A DNA stretch of 27,278 nucleotides. It comes from M3 sp964637445. Its GTDB lineage: Bacteria > Bacteroidota > Bacteroidia > Bacteroidales > Muribaculaceae. A program made the translations under genes and the position numbers. This document shows positions 7,780 to 15,130 of the stretch, piece after piece; the stretch's first letter is position 1; every line of letters starts with the position of its first letter. The notes under the pieces are model-generated. The model was given only the letters and a program-made list of their open reading frames with translations, searched no databases and was not told the origin of the DNA. The stretch is taken from the NCBI GenBank assembly GCA_964637445.1, contig CAZWWS010000034.1, positions 1 through 27,278 on the forward strand. Direction: 5' to 3'.

Positions 7780-8086
7780 TTATGTTAGTTTTTTATTTTT
7801 TTATCACGTCGCAAGTCCCACGCATTGCGCAGAACCGAAAGGGAGAGAGGCGGCTTCCATGTTGTGTCGAGGAGAGGATGGATGAGCCAAAGGTGTAATC
7901 ATGAGGCATTTAAGGTACGTGCTGATTCGTTTGCTTGACAAGTAAATGTCGAGGTCTTAACAGGCTACACTGGTTGCCTCAGAATATAATCTCACAAATA
8001 TAACTATTCTTTTTGGAAAAATGTGAGTATATTAAGGATATTTATAATTAAATTTTAGCAGCTAAAAAGTAAAAGCGCGTATTTGC
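7780..8086. other. Non-coding block upstream of recJ (leader or ncRNA candidate)
   Basis: There is no credible protein gene in this 307-bp gap. On the minus strand, TATATTTG (8002-7995) resembles a promoter -7 element, although no TTG is present 19-20 bp upstream. Downstream lies a GC-richer stretch (about 7805-7985) holding TGAGGCA paired with TGCCTCA and two pyrimidine-rich tracts. A 37-codon ORF starts inside it (ATGCCTCATGATTAC, minus strand) but resembles no family I know. The region may be a long recJ leader, a small RNA or a dispersed intergenic repeat; sequence alone does not decide. Confidence 0.4.
7995..8002 (-). promoter_or_regulatory. Possible promoter -7 for recJ-recQ leader
   Basis: Minus-strand TATATTTG fits TAnnTTTG, but the -33 TTG is absent at the usual distance. 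It would give a leader of about 210 nt before recJ. No better candidate is seen closer to the recJ start. Confidence 0.35.
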
Positions 8087-9166
8087 TTACGATTGAGAAA
8101 TATGAACATCCATTTGTGGGAATGGAAAATTGATGCCATGGTTTGGCAACTCTTTGTAAATTCGTTCATTTATATCATAGAGTACCGACCAATATGTAGC
8201 GTTGCGTGTCCAAGCTTTTGCTACGATGTCGACACTGCTGGCGTTAAGAGTTTTTACCACTACTACCGGAGAACGATCGACACGCGGAATACGTGCTGTT
8301 ATTTCAGCTACTTTGGCGGCTTGCCATTTCTCGAAGGCTTCTTTCGCCCGACTTTTGCGTCGGCGTTGCCACCATCGGCGTGGTTTCTCTTCTGCTGTCT
8401 CTGTCGGCTGAGTCGCTTCCATTGAGGCTGAGCGCTCTTTGCGGTCTTCTTCGATATATTTTTTTACAATGCGTTTGTCGCTATGCAATATTTCCAAAAG
8501 TGCTTTGCGGGCTACATCAACGTCATCGCCATAAGCAATCGAGACGGTCCAATCGATTCTACGATACTCTTCTTTTGAGTAGTTGTTGATGCTTCCGGTC
8601 GAGAGTCCTCCGTTTGGGATTATGATATATTGATTGTCGGACGTCGTGATGACAGTGTGGAATATTTGTATCTCTTTCACTGTGCCTGCATACCCCTGAG
8701 CCTCAATATAGTCGCCCACTTTGTAAGGCTTCAAGAGTAGAATCAGCACTCCTCCCGCAAAGTTTTGAAGTGTGCCACTCAAAGCCATACCGATTGCTAC
8801 ACCGGCCGAAGCAAACAACGCTAAAAATGAGCTTGTCTCAATGCCGAGGATTCCGATTACAATGACTATTAGGATGAAATACATCACAATCCGCATCACA
8901 CTGAGCACAAATGTGCCGAGCGAGCGATCTATCTCTCGACGAATGAAAATGGCAAGTGTGATTTTATATATTCGGCTGATGAGAAATTTGCCTATATATA
9001 ATACCAAGATGGCGACAGCAAGATTGATGGCGAATTTCACCATCCCATTTATTGCCGTATTTACAAGCTCCTCTACGGGCATCGATTGCAGCATGCTTAA
9101 TTCGGCTTTCTTTGCAGCTGCTATCGAATCGGTTACTGCTGTAGTGTCTATTGTGGAAGGTATCAT
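8087..9166 (-). CDS. MscS-family mechanosensitive ion channel
   Basis: This 359-residue inner-membrane channel protects against hypo-osmotic shock by opening under membrane tension. Three membrane helices are visible (about 43-63, 86-108, 112-146). The third is the glycine/alanine-rich pore helix containing ASAGVAIGMALSGTLQNFAGG, followed by LLLKPYKVGDYIE, the family hallmark at the start of the beta domain. The C-terminus NFPFPQMDVHI is the conserved end of the cage domain. Between residues about 234 and 298 is an extra, strongly charged segment (Glu-rich, then RRWWQRRRKSR, then a helix) absent from the minimal MscS. The start is 17 nt after the clostripain-like gene, so both form one operon. 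Confidence 0.92.
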   Translation of the reverse strand: MIPSTIDTTAVTDSIAAAKKAELSMLQSMPVEELVNTAINGMVKFAINLAVAILVLYIGKFLISRIYKITLAIFIRREIDRSLGTFVLSVMRIVMYFILIVIVIGILGIETSSFLALFASAGVAIGMALSGTLQNFAGGVLILLLKPYKVGDYIEAQGYAGTVKEIQIFHTVITTSDNQYIIIPNGGLSTGSINNYSKEEYRRIDWTVSIAYGDDVDVARKALLEILHSDKRIVKKYIEEDRKERSASMEATQPTETAEEKPRRWWQRRRKSRAKEAFEKWQAAKVAEITARIPRVDRSPVVVVKTLNASSVDIVAKAWTRNATYWSVLYDINERIYKELPNHGINFPFPQMDVHISQS

Positions 9167-9183
9167 AAATTTGCTGAGGGGGA

Positions 9184-10335
9184 TTAGTTTTTGTCAATAT
9201 TATCATCGAATGCTACGCTTACCACGTCGTTCCACCATTGTAATGATGAATAGCCTCGATATGAAGCATCGTCGATGTCGCGAACGATATAGCTTGATAT
9301 TCCGTTGCATCTGTCAAGTCGCCATGCATACGATAGGGTAGGCCACATTTGTTCGGTGTGGCGAGTGTAGATTACTACATTCGACAGTGCGGTATCAAAA
9401 TCGGCTCGATAGCTATTGGTGGCGTCGAGTGAGCGCATATAGTCGGGGAAGTCAAACAAAAATTGTGCTTCAGCTTCCGGTTGTAGTTGTTGGGGAATAT
9501 AATTCGGATCAATTGTCGCTCCTGATGCGAAAATCGAGCGACTTACTTGTGCAAGACGGTCAAGATTGCGAGTGTCAATAAGCGATATTGAGCATGAACG
9601 CCATTTGTCTTCGGAGTTATTGTTGTAATAGTTGAATGTGTTTTCGCAAGCCTGTTGCAAATCTATGTTGTCGGCACAAAATAGAGGAATGTTTTCGTCG
9701 TAGGGCATCCCATTTACCGGTATTTCGGTAGCTGAGGCTACTATATAAGGGGTGCAGTGACGCAATTCGTATAGAGATTCAACATTCGACATATAGCAGC
9801 AGTCGAAATATATGAAGCTGAAATTTTGTCCCGAAAGAGCGTCGGCTAAGTCCGGAATGCTCATGGCATAAGATCTGTCTTCACCAAACGAACGTCCCGA
9901 TATGCTACTGAGTGGGTTTAAAGGGGCTGCCCATCCATCGGAATGGCTCCATAATATAAGCCCATATTCATTAGCAGGTGCGTGGCGCTTCATGTCTGCA
10001 AACACGCCGGTCATTACATCCGGATCTACGGCGTAGTCGCTCGATGAGTAGGTGGCGAGTGTCTTAGCGCCGGTTTTGGTAAACTCTTTGAGCGTCGGTT
10101 CGCCGGTTTTTGGCATCAGATACACGAGCCACCGGCATCCGTTAAGACCTTCAGACTCAATGATAGATTGCATTTCGGCAATATCTTTGTCGTCGTAATT
10201 ATAACCTCCGAGCGTGTTGGAGGCTACCATATACACCAAAATCGTTCGCTTGGTTTGCGGAGCATCGACATCGCTGCCGCATGCAGTAAGAAGCGTTGCT
10301 ATCGAGAGTAATAAGAGTGTTTTTATCGTTTTCAT
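9184..10335 (-). CDS. Clostripain-related (family C11) cysteine peptidase lipoprotein
   Basis: This 383-residue protein starts with a lipoprotein signal peptide ending LLTAC, so Cys19 would be lipidated. With no acidic retention signal recognised, outer-membrane anchoring is likely. It has the clostripain core: TILVYMVASNTL near 31-42, LILWSHSDGWA with putative catalytic His131, and IYFDCCYMSNVE, where the second Cys (180) aligns with the nucleophile of FDACLM. Clostripain-type enzymes cleave after Arg or Lys; the specificity here is unknown. It is the first gene of a two-gene operon with the MscS channel. The function of that pairing is unclear. Confidence 0.88.
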   Translation of the reverse strand: MKTIKTLLLLSIATLLTACGSDVDAPQTKRTILVYMVASNTLGGYNYDDKDIAEMQSIIESEGLNGCRWLVYLMPKTGEPTLKEFTKTGAKTLATYSSSDYAVDPDVMTGVFADMKRHAPANEYGLILWSHSDGWAAPLNPLSSISGRSFGEDRSYAMSIPDLADALSGQNFSFIYFDCCYMSNVESLYELRHCTPYIVASATEIPVNGMPYDENIPLFCADNIDLQQACENTFNYYNNNSEDKWRSCSISLIDTRNLDRLAQVSRSIFASGATIDPNYIPQQLQPEAEAQFLFDFPDYMRSLDATNSYRADFDTALSNVVIYTRHTEQMWPTLSYAWRLDRCNGISSYIVRDIDDASYRGYSSLQWWNDVVSVAFDDNIDKN

Positions 10336-10339
10336 GGTG

Positions 10340-10347
10340 CAAAATTA
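10340..10347 (-). promoter_or_regulatory. Possible promoter -7 of clostripain/mscS operon
   Basis: TAATTTTG on the minus strand lies 5 nt upstream of the ATG at 10335. Use of it would make the mRNA leaderless or nearly so. No TTG is seen 19-20 bp upstream, so this is a weak call. Confidence 0.35.
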
Positions 10348-10454
10348 GCGAAAATCTACCACTTATCGACGCCGTTGATACTATTATAAAGCGATTATTT
10401 GCAAAAAATAGCTAAATAAATCTATACGAGGTCGGTCTGTTAAGTCGATTACTA

Positions 10455-10462
10455 TAAATTTG
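10455..10462 (+). promoter_or_regulatory. Probable promoter -7 of the TPR gene
   Basis: TAAATTTG fits TAnnTTTG and would start transcription near 10469, about 19 nt before the chosen ATG at 10488. A clear -33 TTG is lacking. It also excludes a distant upstream start codon. Confidence 0.45.
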
Positions 10463-10487
10463 TACCATTCAATTTTTGAGTGATTTT

Positions 10488-11303
10488 ATGAGACTATTTG
10501 CAATCTTTTTGTCTGTAACGGTTGCTTTTGCAGCAATCGCACAGACCGGACAAGAATATATTGATTTGGTTGGTGAGGCCGACAATGCTATAAAAGAGCA
10601 TCGTTGGAGCGATGCTCGGATGATAATATCCGAAGCTCTCGACAAAGAGCCGACCAATCCGTCTAATCCTCTTTTGTTGTCAAACTTAGGAATTGTTTAC
10701 TTTAATTTGGAGCAGGATAGCTTGGCTTTAGAAACCTTGAATAAAGCTCATGCAGCAGCACCGTCAATGGTGGTCGTGTTGGAAAATAGGGCGAAGGTGT
10801 ATCGAGCATTGGGACGAGATAAAGATGCTTACAATGACTATGGGCGTATTATCACGCTTGACTCAACACTTGTCGAGCCACGATTCCTTCATTGTATGAT
10901 AGCTTTGAAATATCTTGATTTCGATGTGGCTCAAGCCGATCTTGATGCAATGGCGTTGTTGACTCCTGATAGCGAAGAGCTTGCTATTGCGCGAGCCTCG
11001 ATGTATCAAACCACCGGACAGATAGACAAAGCAATCGAGCAATACACGATATTAATATCTCGATGGCCGTCGGCGTTATATTACGGACAGCGTGTGGCAT
11101 GTTGGCTGATGCTTGAGAAATATGGTGATGCTGCCGAGGACATTGCCGCCGGATTAAAGCTCGATGAGAGCGATCCTGACCTATATTTATATCGGGCATA
11201 TCTGCATAAGCGACGCTACCACTACCAAGATGCTGACAATGATATGCGTAAGGCAATATCTCTTGGTGCTGATCCCGAACGAGCAAAAGCGTTATTGAAA
11301 TAA
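10488..11303 (+). CDS. Exported tetratricopeptide-repeat protein
   Basis: This 271-residue protein begins MRLFAIFLSVTVAFAAIAQ, a standard Sec signal peptide with an AIA-Q cleavage site. I prefer this ATG to an in-frame TTG 12 nt upstream, which would put four extra residues before the signal. The mature part is all-helical with TPR-like units: SNLGIVYFNLEQDSLALETLNKAHAAAP, AKVYRALGRDKDAYNDYGRIITLD, ARASMYQTTGQIDKAIEQYTILIS and YLYRAYLHKRRYHYQDADNDMRKAISLG each carry the A/Y/G spacing of the repeat. TPRs are protein-interaction scaffolds; the partner is unknown. It is monocistronic and ends at a strong bidirectional terminator. Confidence 0.85.
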   Translation: MRLFAIFLSVTVAFAAIAQTGQEYIDLVGEADNAIKEHRWSDARMIISEALDKEPTNPSNPLLLSNLGIVYFNLEQDSLALETLNKAHAAAPSMVVVLENRAKVYRALGRDKDAYNDYGRIITLDSTLVEPRFLHCMIALKYLDFDVAQADLDAMALLTPDSEELAIARASMYQTTGQIDKAIEQYTILISRWPSALYYGQRVACWLMLEKYGDAAEDIAAGLKLDESDPDLYLYRAYLHKRRYHYQDADNDMRKAISLGADPERAKALLK

Positions 11304-11308
11304 CAAAA

Positions 11309-11349
11309 AAACAGAAGCGCATCGCCAATCGGGAGATGCGCTTCTGTTT
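11309..11349. terminator. Bidirectional terminator between convergent genes
   Basis: AAACAGAAGCGCATC (11309-11323) and GATGCGCTTCTGTTT (11335-11349) form a perfect 15-bp stem around an 11-nt loop. The T-run on the plus side is short (TTTATGT). On the minus side the stem is followed by TTTTTTTGTT-like sequence. It serves the TPR gene from the left and the wHTH gene from the right. Confidence 0.88.
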
Positions 11350-11364
11350 ATGTAGAGGTTAAGA

Positions 11365-11568
11365 TTAGACGAGAGAAACGATGATTTCCTTGTCTTCGCC
11401 ATCAGCGATGGCTACTTTGTTTTCGCGAGCAAGCCAACCGAGAGCTGCATAAAGCTCTTTGTCTTTGAGTTTGGTCGCTTTCTTAATTTGCTTTGAGCCG
11501 AGAGTTCCGGCTTCGTTGAGGGCATTCCATACGAGACCTGCCCAAGTACCAATCATTTCTGAGTTCAT
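11365..11568 (-). CDS. Small winged helix-turn-helix protein (DUF2582 type)
   Basis: This 67-residue protein matches the short winged-helix family annotated as DUF2582 (PF10771): IGTWAGLVWNALNEAG, KQIKKATKLKDKELYAALGWLARENKVAI, and a closing wing ending EIIVSLV. The fold suggests DNA or nucleoprotein binding, but the targets are not known. The gene is free-standing with its own promoter (TTG-N20-TAATTTTG) and shares a bidirectional terminator with the TPR gene. Length is normal for the family. Confidence 0.85.
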   Translation of the reverse strand: MNSEMIGTWAGLVWNALNEAGTLGSKQIKKATKLKDKELYAALGWLARENKVAIADGEDKEIIVSLV

Positions 11569-11627
11569 AGTGCAACAAAATTAAATAAACAATCTTAGTT
11601 TATATAGTCTATTTTTTAATTCGGGTG

Positions 11628-11658
11628 CAAAATTACGAAAAATTTGCAATTCGACCAA
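11628..11658 (-). promoter_or_regulatory. Promoter of the wHTH gene
   Basis: TTG (11658-11656), a 20-bp spacer and TAATTTTG (11635-11628) match the Bacteroidetes consensus, giving a start near 11621 and a leader of about 50 nt. A second TAATTTTG at 11583-11576 lacks a -33 TTG. Confidence 0.65.
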
Positions 11659-11730
11659 ATTATTTCTATATTTTTACAGATTCGCGTTTCCGCTGCACCT
11701 TTTTGCTCCTATTTCAGATCTAACTAACCA

Positions 11731-12321
11731 TTACAAATCCTCTCCATTGGCAATGTTATATCCATTTTCATAATATATGGCTATTCCATAGTCCGAAGGA
11801 GTGTTTTGAATGATTGTAATCCATGCGTATTTATTTTCGTTGAAGTTGCTTTCAAGATATGAAGAATAGTCATCTTTTAGTATATCTAAATCTGGACGTT
11901 GAAAAAAACAGGCTTGATATTTCTTTTCTCTTACACTCATTTCATATGAAATGTCTTCACTTTCTGGTATAGTAAAATCTGAAGTAGATGAAAAGTACTT
12001 CGGATTATTATTGAATTGATAACATAAGTTATTATATCGAGTCTTTGCATTTTGTTCAGATAAATTACTATAAGAAACGATAATTCTCCAAACTAAATTT
12101 CTATTTGTTTGAATCCAAATTTTTGCATCCATTCCGTTGAACTCGCCTTCCAAGACATCTTTATTATACGAAGAACTTGTGAAGCCTTTGGCTTTGAGTT
12201 TGCGAATCATCTCAGATTTAGTCCCATCTACCGGTATTCCGAGGAATTTTGTAACATCTTTCTGCGCGTAAGTCGATAGTGACATTACGAGCAACATTGC
12301 TAATGTGAGTAATTTTTTCAT
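11731..12321 (-). CDS. Small secreted protein of unknown function
   Basis: This 196-residue protein begins with a clear signal peptide (MKKLLTLAMLLVMSLSTYAQ). The mature part opens KFLGIPVDGTKSEMIRKLKAKGF, a layout often seen in short Bacteroidales envelope proteins, in which a substrate-like 'G.P.DG' segment precedes a helix. After that it is rich in Asn, Ser and Tyr. No catalytic motif or known domain is recognised. The coding sequence is AT-richer than the neighbouring ridA and yihY genes. Its only visible promoter lies about 257 nt upstream and would also transcribe the rod-like RNA, so this gene may sit behind a long structured leader. Confidence 0.8.
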   Translation of the reverse strand: MKKLLTLAMLLVMSLSTYAQKDVTKFLGIPVDGTKSEMIRKLKAKGFTSSSYNKDVLEGEFNGMDAKIWIQTNRNLVWRIIVSYSNLSEQNAKTRYNNLCYQFNNNPKYFSSTSDFTIPESEDISYEMSVREKKYQACFFQRPDLDILKDDYSSYLESNFNENKYAWITIIQNTPSDYGIAIYYENGYNIANGEDL

Positions 12322-12334
12322 GATAAATTATGTT

Positions 12335-12358
12335 AGTCCTCTCTGCACCACAAGGACT
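12335..12358 (-). terminator. Hairpin between rod RNA and secreted-protein gene
   Basis: AGTCCT (12358-12353 on the minus strand) pairs with AGGACT (12340-12335) around a 12-nt loop. The sequence after it (AACATAATTTATC) has no strong T-run and the gene starts 14 nt later, so it may be a partial terminator, an attenuator, or a fold masking the start region. Confidence 0.35.
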
Positions 12359-12372
12359 TTTATTTTACATAA

Positions 12373-12578
12373 GAAGCGCGGTGCTGATACGCTGCTTCTT
12401 TAATTGGAGGTCGTGAGAATTACCTATAACAGAAGATGTAGCAATCAGTCCGCGCTATACCACGCGAACCATCACACTATTTCTTGCTGTTATTGAAAGT
12501 TTCTCACGTTTCCAATTACAAGAAAAGCATAACGCTTCGTTTTTTATTTTCGATATGTTAGGCTCAGCTCTCTGAGCT
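12373..12578 (-). ncRNA. Rod-shaped structured RNA, 6S-like candidate
   Basis: A consensus promoter (12585-12615) points at about 206 nt of non-coding sequence that folds, on inspection, into a near-continuous rod. The pairings are AATTGGA with TCCAATT (12511-12517 / 12402-12408), GTGAGAA with TTCTCAC (12501-12507 / 12413-12419), ATAACAG with CTGTTAT (12487-12493 / 12426-12432), AAGA with TCTT, TAGTG with TGCTA, and GTTCGCG with CGCGGAC (12463-12469 / 12448-12454) under an 8-nt apical loop. A 5' GCTCA/TGAGC hairpin and a 3' GAAGC...GCTTC hairpin (12373-12398) flank the rod. The size and internal-bulge-rich rod resemble 6S RNA, but a structured mRNA leader remains possible. The exact 3' end is uncertain. 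Confidence 0.55.
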
Positions 12579-12584
12579 TTGTCG

Positions 12585-12615
12585 CAAATTTACAAATTAT
12601 AGATGAATATTGCAA
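12585..12615 (-). promoter_or_regulatory. Promoter of the rod-shaped RNA
   Basis: TTG (12615-12613), a 20-bp spacer and TAAATTTG (12592-12585) give exactly the geometry seen at rnpB. Start expected near 12578. The -33 element overlaps the T-tract region of the ridA terminator. Confidence 0.72.
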
Positions 12616-12659
12616 TATAAAAAGCGACCGAACCGATTTATTAAATTTCGGCTCGGTCG
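12613..12659 (-). terminator. Intrinsic terminator after ridA
   Basis: On the minus strand CGACCGAGCCGA pairs with TCGGTTCGGTCG (12 bp, one G-U, 11-nt loop) and is followed by CTTTTTATATT. Strong rho-independent terminator, 24 nt after the ridA stop. Confidence 0.88.
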
Positions 12660-12682
12660 TGTATCTAAACAAGAATCGATGC

Positions 12683-13057
12683 TTATCGGATTGCGATTAC
12701 TTCGATTTCTACAAGTGCTCCCTTGGGAATTTCCTTAACGGCAACGGCTGAGCGGGCAGGAAATGGAGCATTAAACGCTGTTGCGTACACTTCGTTCATT
12801 TCAGCAAACAGGCTCATATCGGCAAGAAATACAGTAGTTTTTACCACATTATCCATTGTCAATCCGGCTTCCGCAAGAATCGCTTTCACATTGGCGAGTG
12901 ATTGTGCTGTTTGTGCTTTGATGCCTTCGGGCATCACTCCGGTAGCAGGGTCGATGGGAATTTGACCTGATGCGTACACAAAAGCACCGGCGTCGATGGC
13001 TTGGCTGTAGGGACCGATAGCTCCCGGAGCTGCATTGGTTGAAATAGCTTTTTTCAT
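12683..13057 (-). CDS. ridA: RidA family enamine/imine deaminase
   Basis: This 124-residue trimeric cytosolic protein hydrolyses reactive enamine/imine intermediates such as 2-aminoacrylate produced by PLP-dependent dehydratases. The RidA active-site residues are all present: Tyr17, Ser30, Arg102 in FPARSAV and Glu117 in GALVEIE, matching the spacing of E. coli Tyr17/Ser30/Arg105/Glu120. The N-terminal GAIGPYSQA and the YASGQIPIDP segment are classic. Length is normal. It starts 25 nt after the YihY/BrkB gene, so it is likely the second gene of that operon, and it ends in a strong terminator. Confidence 0.95.
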   Translation of the reverse strand: MKKAISTNAAPGAIGPYSQAIDAGAFVYASGQIPIDPATGVMPEGIKAQTAQSLANVKAILAEAGLTMDNVVKTTVFLADMSLFAEMNEVYATAFNAPFPARSAVAVKEIPKGALVEIEVIAIR

Positions 13058-13082
13058 TTCAGATAGTTTTTGTTGTGATTGA

Positions 13083-14450
13083 TTATTGTCTGTTTATAGT
13101 AGATTCAATGTTAAAAGGCAAGTCGACCACTCTCACGGTGTCGGCCATCTTGTAGGCATCCTCAAGTGCCTTGTCGCTAATCTCAATGGCTGCCGCAAAT
13201 CGCTTGTCAAAATCCGGGATAAATCCGGCATTTCCTCGATCGTCGAGCGATTTCATCAGCAGTCCGAGGGTAAATTGATTGATGTCGACAGCCGGTTGAT
13301 AGCCTACCATCTCGTCGCTACGTATCACTTGCGACAATAGCCCGACATCCACCATCTCATCTAGAATATCAGTGGTGAGTCGTGAGGGCATATTAAAATA
13401 GGTGGCAAAGTCCAGAATCGATAGCGGAGGTTGTCGTTGTTCAAATCGTTTTGCTATGACCGAAGCTGTTGCTATCGAAATTTTGCGACGATAGTCGGCT
13501 GAAATCGAATTGATATTGTTGGCAAAATTAAATTGAAATATATTTTGCGATGAATAGCATATCACGGCTCCCGATAGGCATATCATCCACGTCAGATGAA
13601 GCCATATCAACAATAAAGGAAGAAATGCAAAACTACCATATATAGCATTGTATTTCGATACATATATCTGTCCGCTAACGAATAGTTCTTGAAGCAATTG
13701 AAACAATGTGCCGGCAATGATTCCGGCCAACAATGCGTATTTGAATTTTACTTTTGCATTAGGTATCAATTTGTAGGCCGCGGCAAAAAACAGCCATGTG
13801 AGCAGATAAGGAGCAAAGTCGAGCAGACATGACACAATCGGCGACAACACACTGAACACGCCCGAATCCTGTATCGTCGACGACATAAATATCGAAATAC
13901 CGCTTGCACATATCATCAGCACCGGCAAGATAAAGAATATGGCAGTATAGTCGGTGAATTTACGCACCATGCTACGCCCTTTTCGGGAGCCCCATATTAC
14001 GTTAAATGAATTCTCTACATTGCCTAATAGAGAGACCAAAGTCCATAGTAGAAATACGATGCCGATACCTACAAAAATCCCTTGCGATGCCTGTGCCAAA
14101 TATGAGTCGACAAAGGTTAAGGCCGTTTCGATGGCTTTTGTCTGCGAAGGGAAATAGTCGAAAAGCTGGTTTTGCAATATGTTTTGAAATCCGAATCCTC
14201 GCCCGATAGCAAAAATCAATGCCAATGCCGGTACAACGGCCAATAATGTGCGATAGGTGAGTGATGCTGCGCGAGTCTGCAAATCGGCGTTTAGAAACGA
14301 CCTTACCGATAGATTAATAGTCTTGACCAAATTTACACGCCAATTTTCGCGGGTATCATTCCAAATTCCGTCGGAATAATACTCCCACACTTTCAGTGCT
14401 TGAGCTTTAAGTAGTTGTAGCTTACTACATTTTGTGTTTTTGTCGGTCAT
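13083..14450 (-). CDS. YihY/BrkB-family inner-membrane protein with wHTH-like tail
   Basis: This 455-residue membrane protein has the YihY/UPF0761 core: LQTRAASLTYRTLLAVVPALALIFAIG (about 60-86), a VSLLGNVENSFNVIWGSRKGRSM segment, FTDYTAIFFILPVLM, then KFKYALLAGIIAGTLFQLLQ and YGSFAFLPLLLIWLHLTW. Six membrane segments are expected. The family's function is unsettled, since the early RNase BN annotation was incorrect. After about residue 320 comes a soluble tail (SVIAKRFEQRQPPLSILDFATYFNMPSRLTTDILDEMVDVGLL) that reads as a winged-helix-like domain; similar extensions occur in Bacteroidetes relatives. It lies between rnpB and ridA with no clear promoter of its own. Confidence 0.9.
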   Translation of the reverse strand: MTDKNTKCSKLQLLKAQALKVWEYYSDGIWNDTRENWRVNLVKTINLSVRSFLNADLQTRAASLTYRTLLAVVPALALIFAIGRGFGFQNILQNQLFDYFPSQTKAIETALTFVDSYLAQASQGIFVGIGIVFLLWTLVSLLGNVENSFNVIWGSRKGRSMVRKFTDYTAIFFILPVLMICASGISIFMSSTIQDSGVFSVLSPIVSCLLDFAPYLLTWLFFAAAYKLIPNAKVKFKYALLAGIIAGTLFQLLQELFVSGQIYVSKYNAIYGSFAFLPLLLIWLHLTWMICLSGAVICYSSQNIFQFNFANNINSISADYRRKISIATASVIAKRFEQRQPPLSILDFATYFNMPSRLTTDILDEMVDVGLLSQVIRSDEMVGYQPAVDINQFTLGLLMKSLDDRGNAGFIPDFDKRFAAAIEISDKALEDAYKMADTVRVVDLPFNIESTINRQ

Positions 14451-14505
14451 TTTTATCTGTGATTTTAGGTCGGCAACCTTGCCTCCTATGGTAGATTATC
14501 ATAAT

Positions 14506-14896
14506 AAAAAAGCAGTTGTGCTATAAGCCGGGTTATGTCGTTGTCGTCATATCGCAAGCGATGCACTCGCCAACGGCCTGTCATTTATCTACGCGCCGTG
14601 TCACCACTGCGCTCAAGCAGTCTACCCCCCGACAATGGACGAGCAGCCCTTAAATGCCGGTATACTTGACCTTGCAACCCATAAGACGTGCGGCATGCAA
14701 TATTGCTATCACACCCGGTGAGCTTTTACCTCGCCTTTTCACCCTTACCTCCACCCATGGCGGAGGCGGTTGTTTTCTGTCACGCTACTCTACCGTCGCC
14801 GATAGCTTCCCGTTAGGAAATATGGTGCTCTATGTTGCCCGGACTTTCCTCTTGCCCCACTCGAAGTGAGCAAGCGACAAGCCACACAGCTGCTTT
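14506..14896 (-). ncRNA. rnpB: RNase P RNA, bacterial class A
   Basis: The minus strand reads as the catalytic RNA of RNase P, which trims tRNA 5' leaders. Universal elements are visible: GAGGAAAGTCCGGGC near the 5' end (P4 5' strand region), ACAGAAAACAACCGCC (CR-II), GGTAAGGGTGAAAAGG, and TATAAGCCGGGTT near the 3' end. The ends pair as P1 (GCAGCTGTG with CACAACTGC, one mismatch), followed by TTTTTT, which probably doubles as terminator. The promoter 7 nt upstream predicts the 5' end at about 14896-14897. Length of about 390 nt is normal. Confidence 0.95.
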
Positions 14897-14903
14897 ATGG
14901 TCG

Positions 14904-14934
14904 CAAAGTTAACTATTATCCCACGATTTTACAA
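14904..14934 (-). promoter_or_regulatory. rnpB promoter
   Basis: TTG (14934-14932), a 20-bp spacer and TAACTTTG (14911-14904), with the structural 5' end of RNase P RNA 7-8 nt downstream. Because that RNA end is fixed by structure, this site calibrates the promoter calls elsewhere in the window. Confidence 0.8.
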
Positions 14935-15097
14935 GAAATAATTCAGGAGTATAAATGCGATTTCGGATAGCGGATATGTTGTAAAACATAATTATTGGCA
15001 ATGTTTAACACTCAGCTCAATCGCTTTGCTGGTGCGACTTTTAGCTGATGATTGAAAACTATGTGCATGCTAAAGTGGTGATAATGAGAGCTATTAT

Positions 15098-15128
15098 TTG
15101 GCTATAAGAGAAATTTGTCGTATCTTTG
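15098..15128 (+). promoter_or_regulatory. Promoter of the thioredoxin-fold gene
   Basis: TTG (15098-15100), a 20-bp spacer and TATCTTTG (15121-15128), an exact consensus fit. Start near 15135, giving a leader of about 119 nt. Confidence 0.78.
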
Positions 15129-15130
15129 CA

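Noticed and set aside
8772..9341. 189-codon plus-strand frame
   Set aside because: It is antisense to the MscS and clostripain-like genes, with composition typical of a shadow frame.
12437..12470. tRNA-like D-arm motif (GTGGTATAGCGC) on the minus strand
   Set aside because: No TTCRANY T-loop or acceptor stem is present; the bases are better explained by the apical hairpin of the rod RNA.
14654..14869. 71-codon plus-strand frame
   Set aside because: It is antisense to RNase P RNA.
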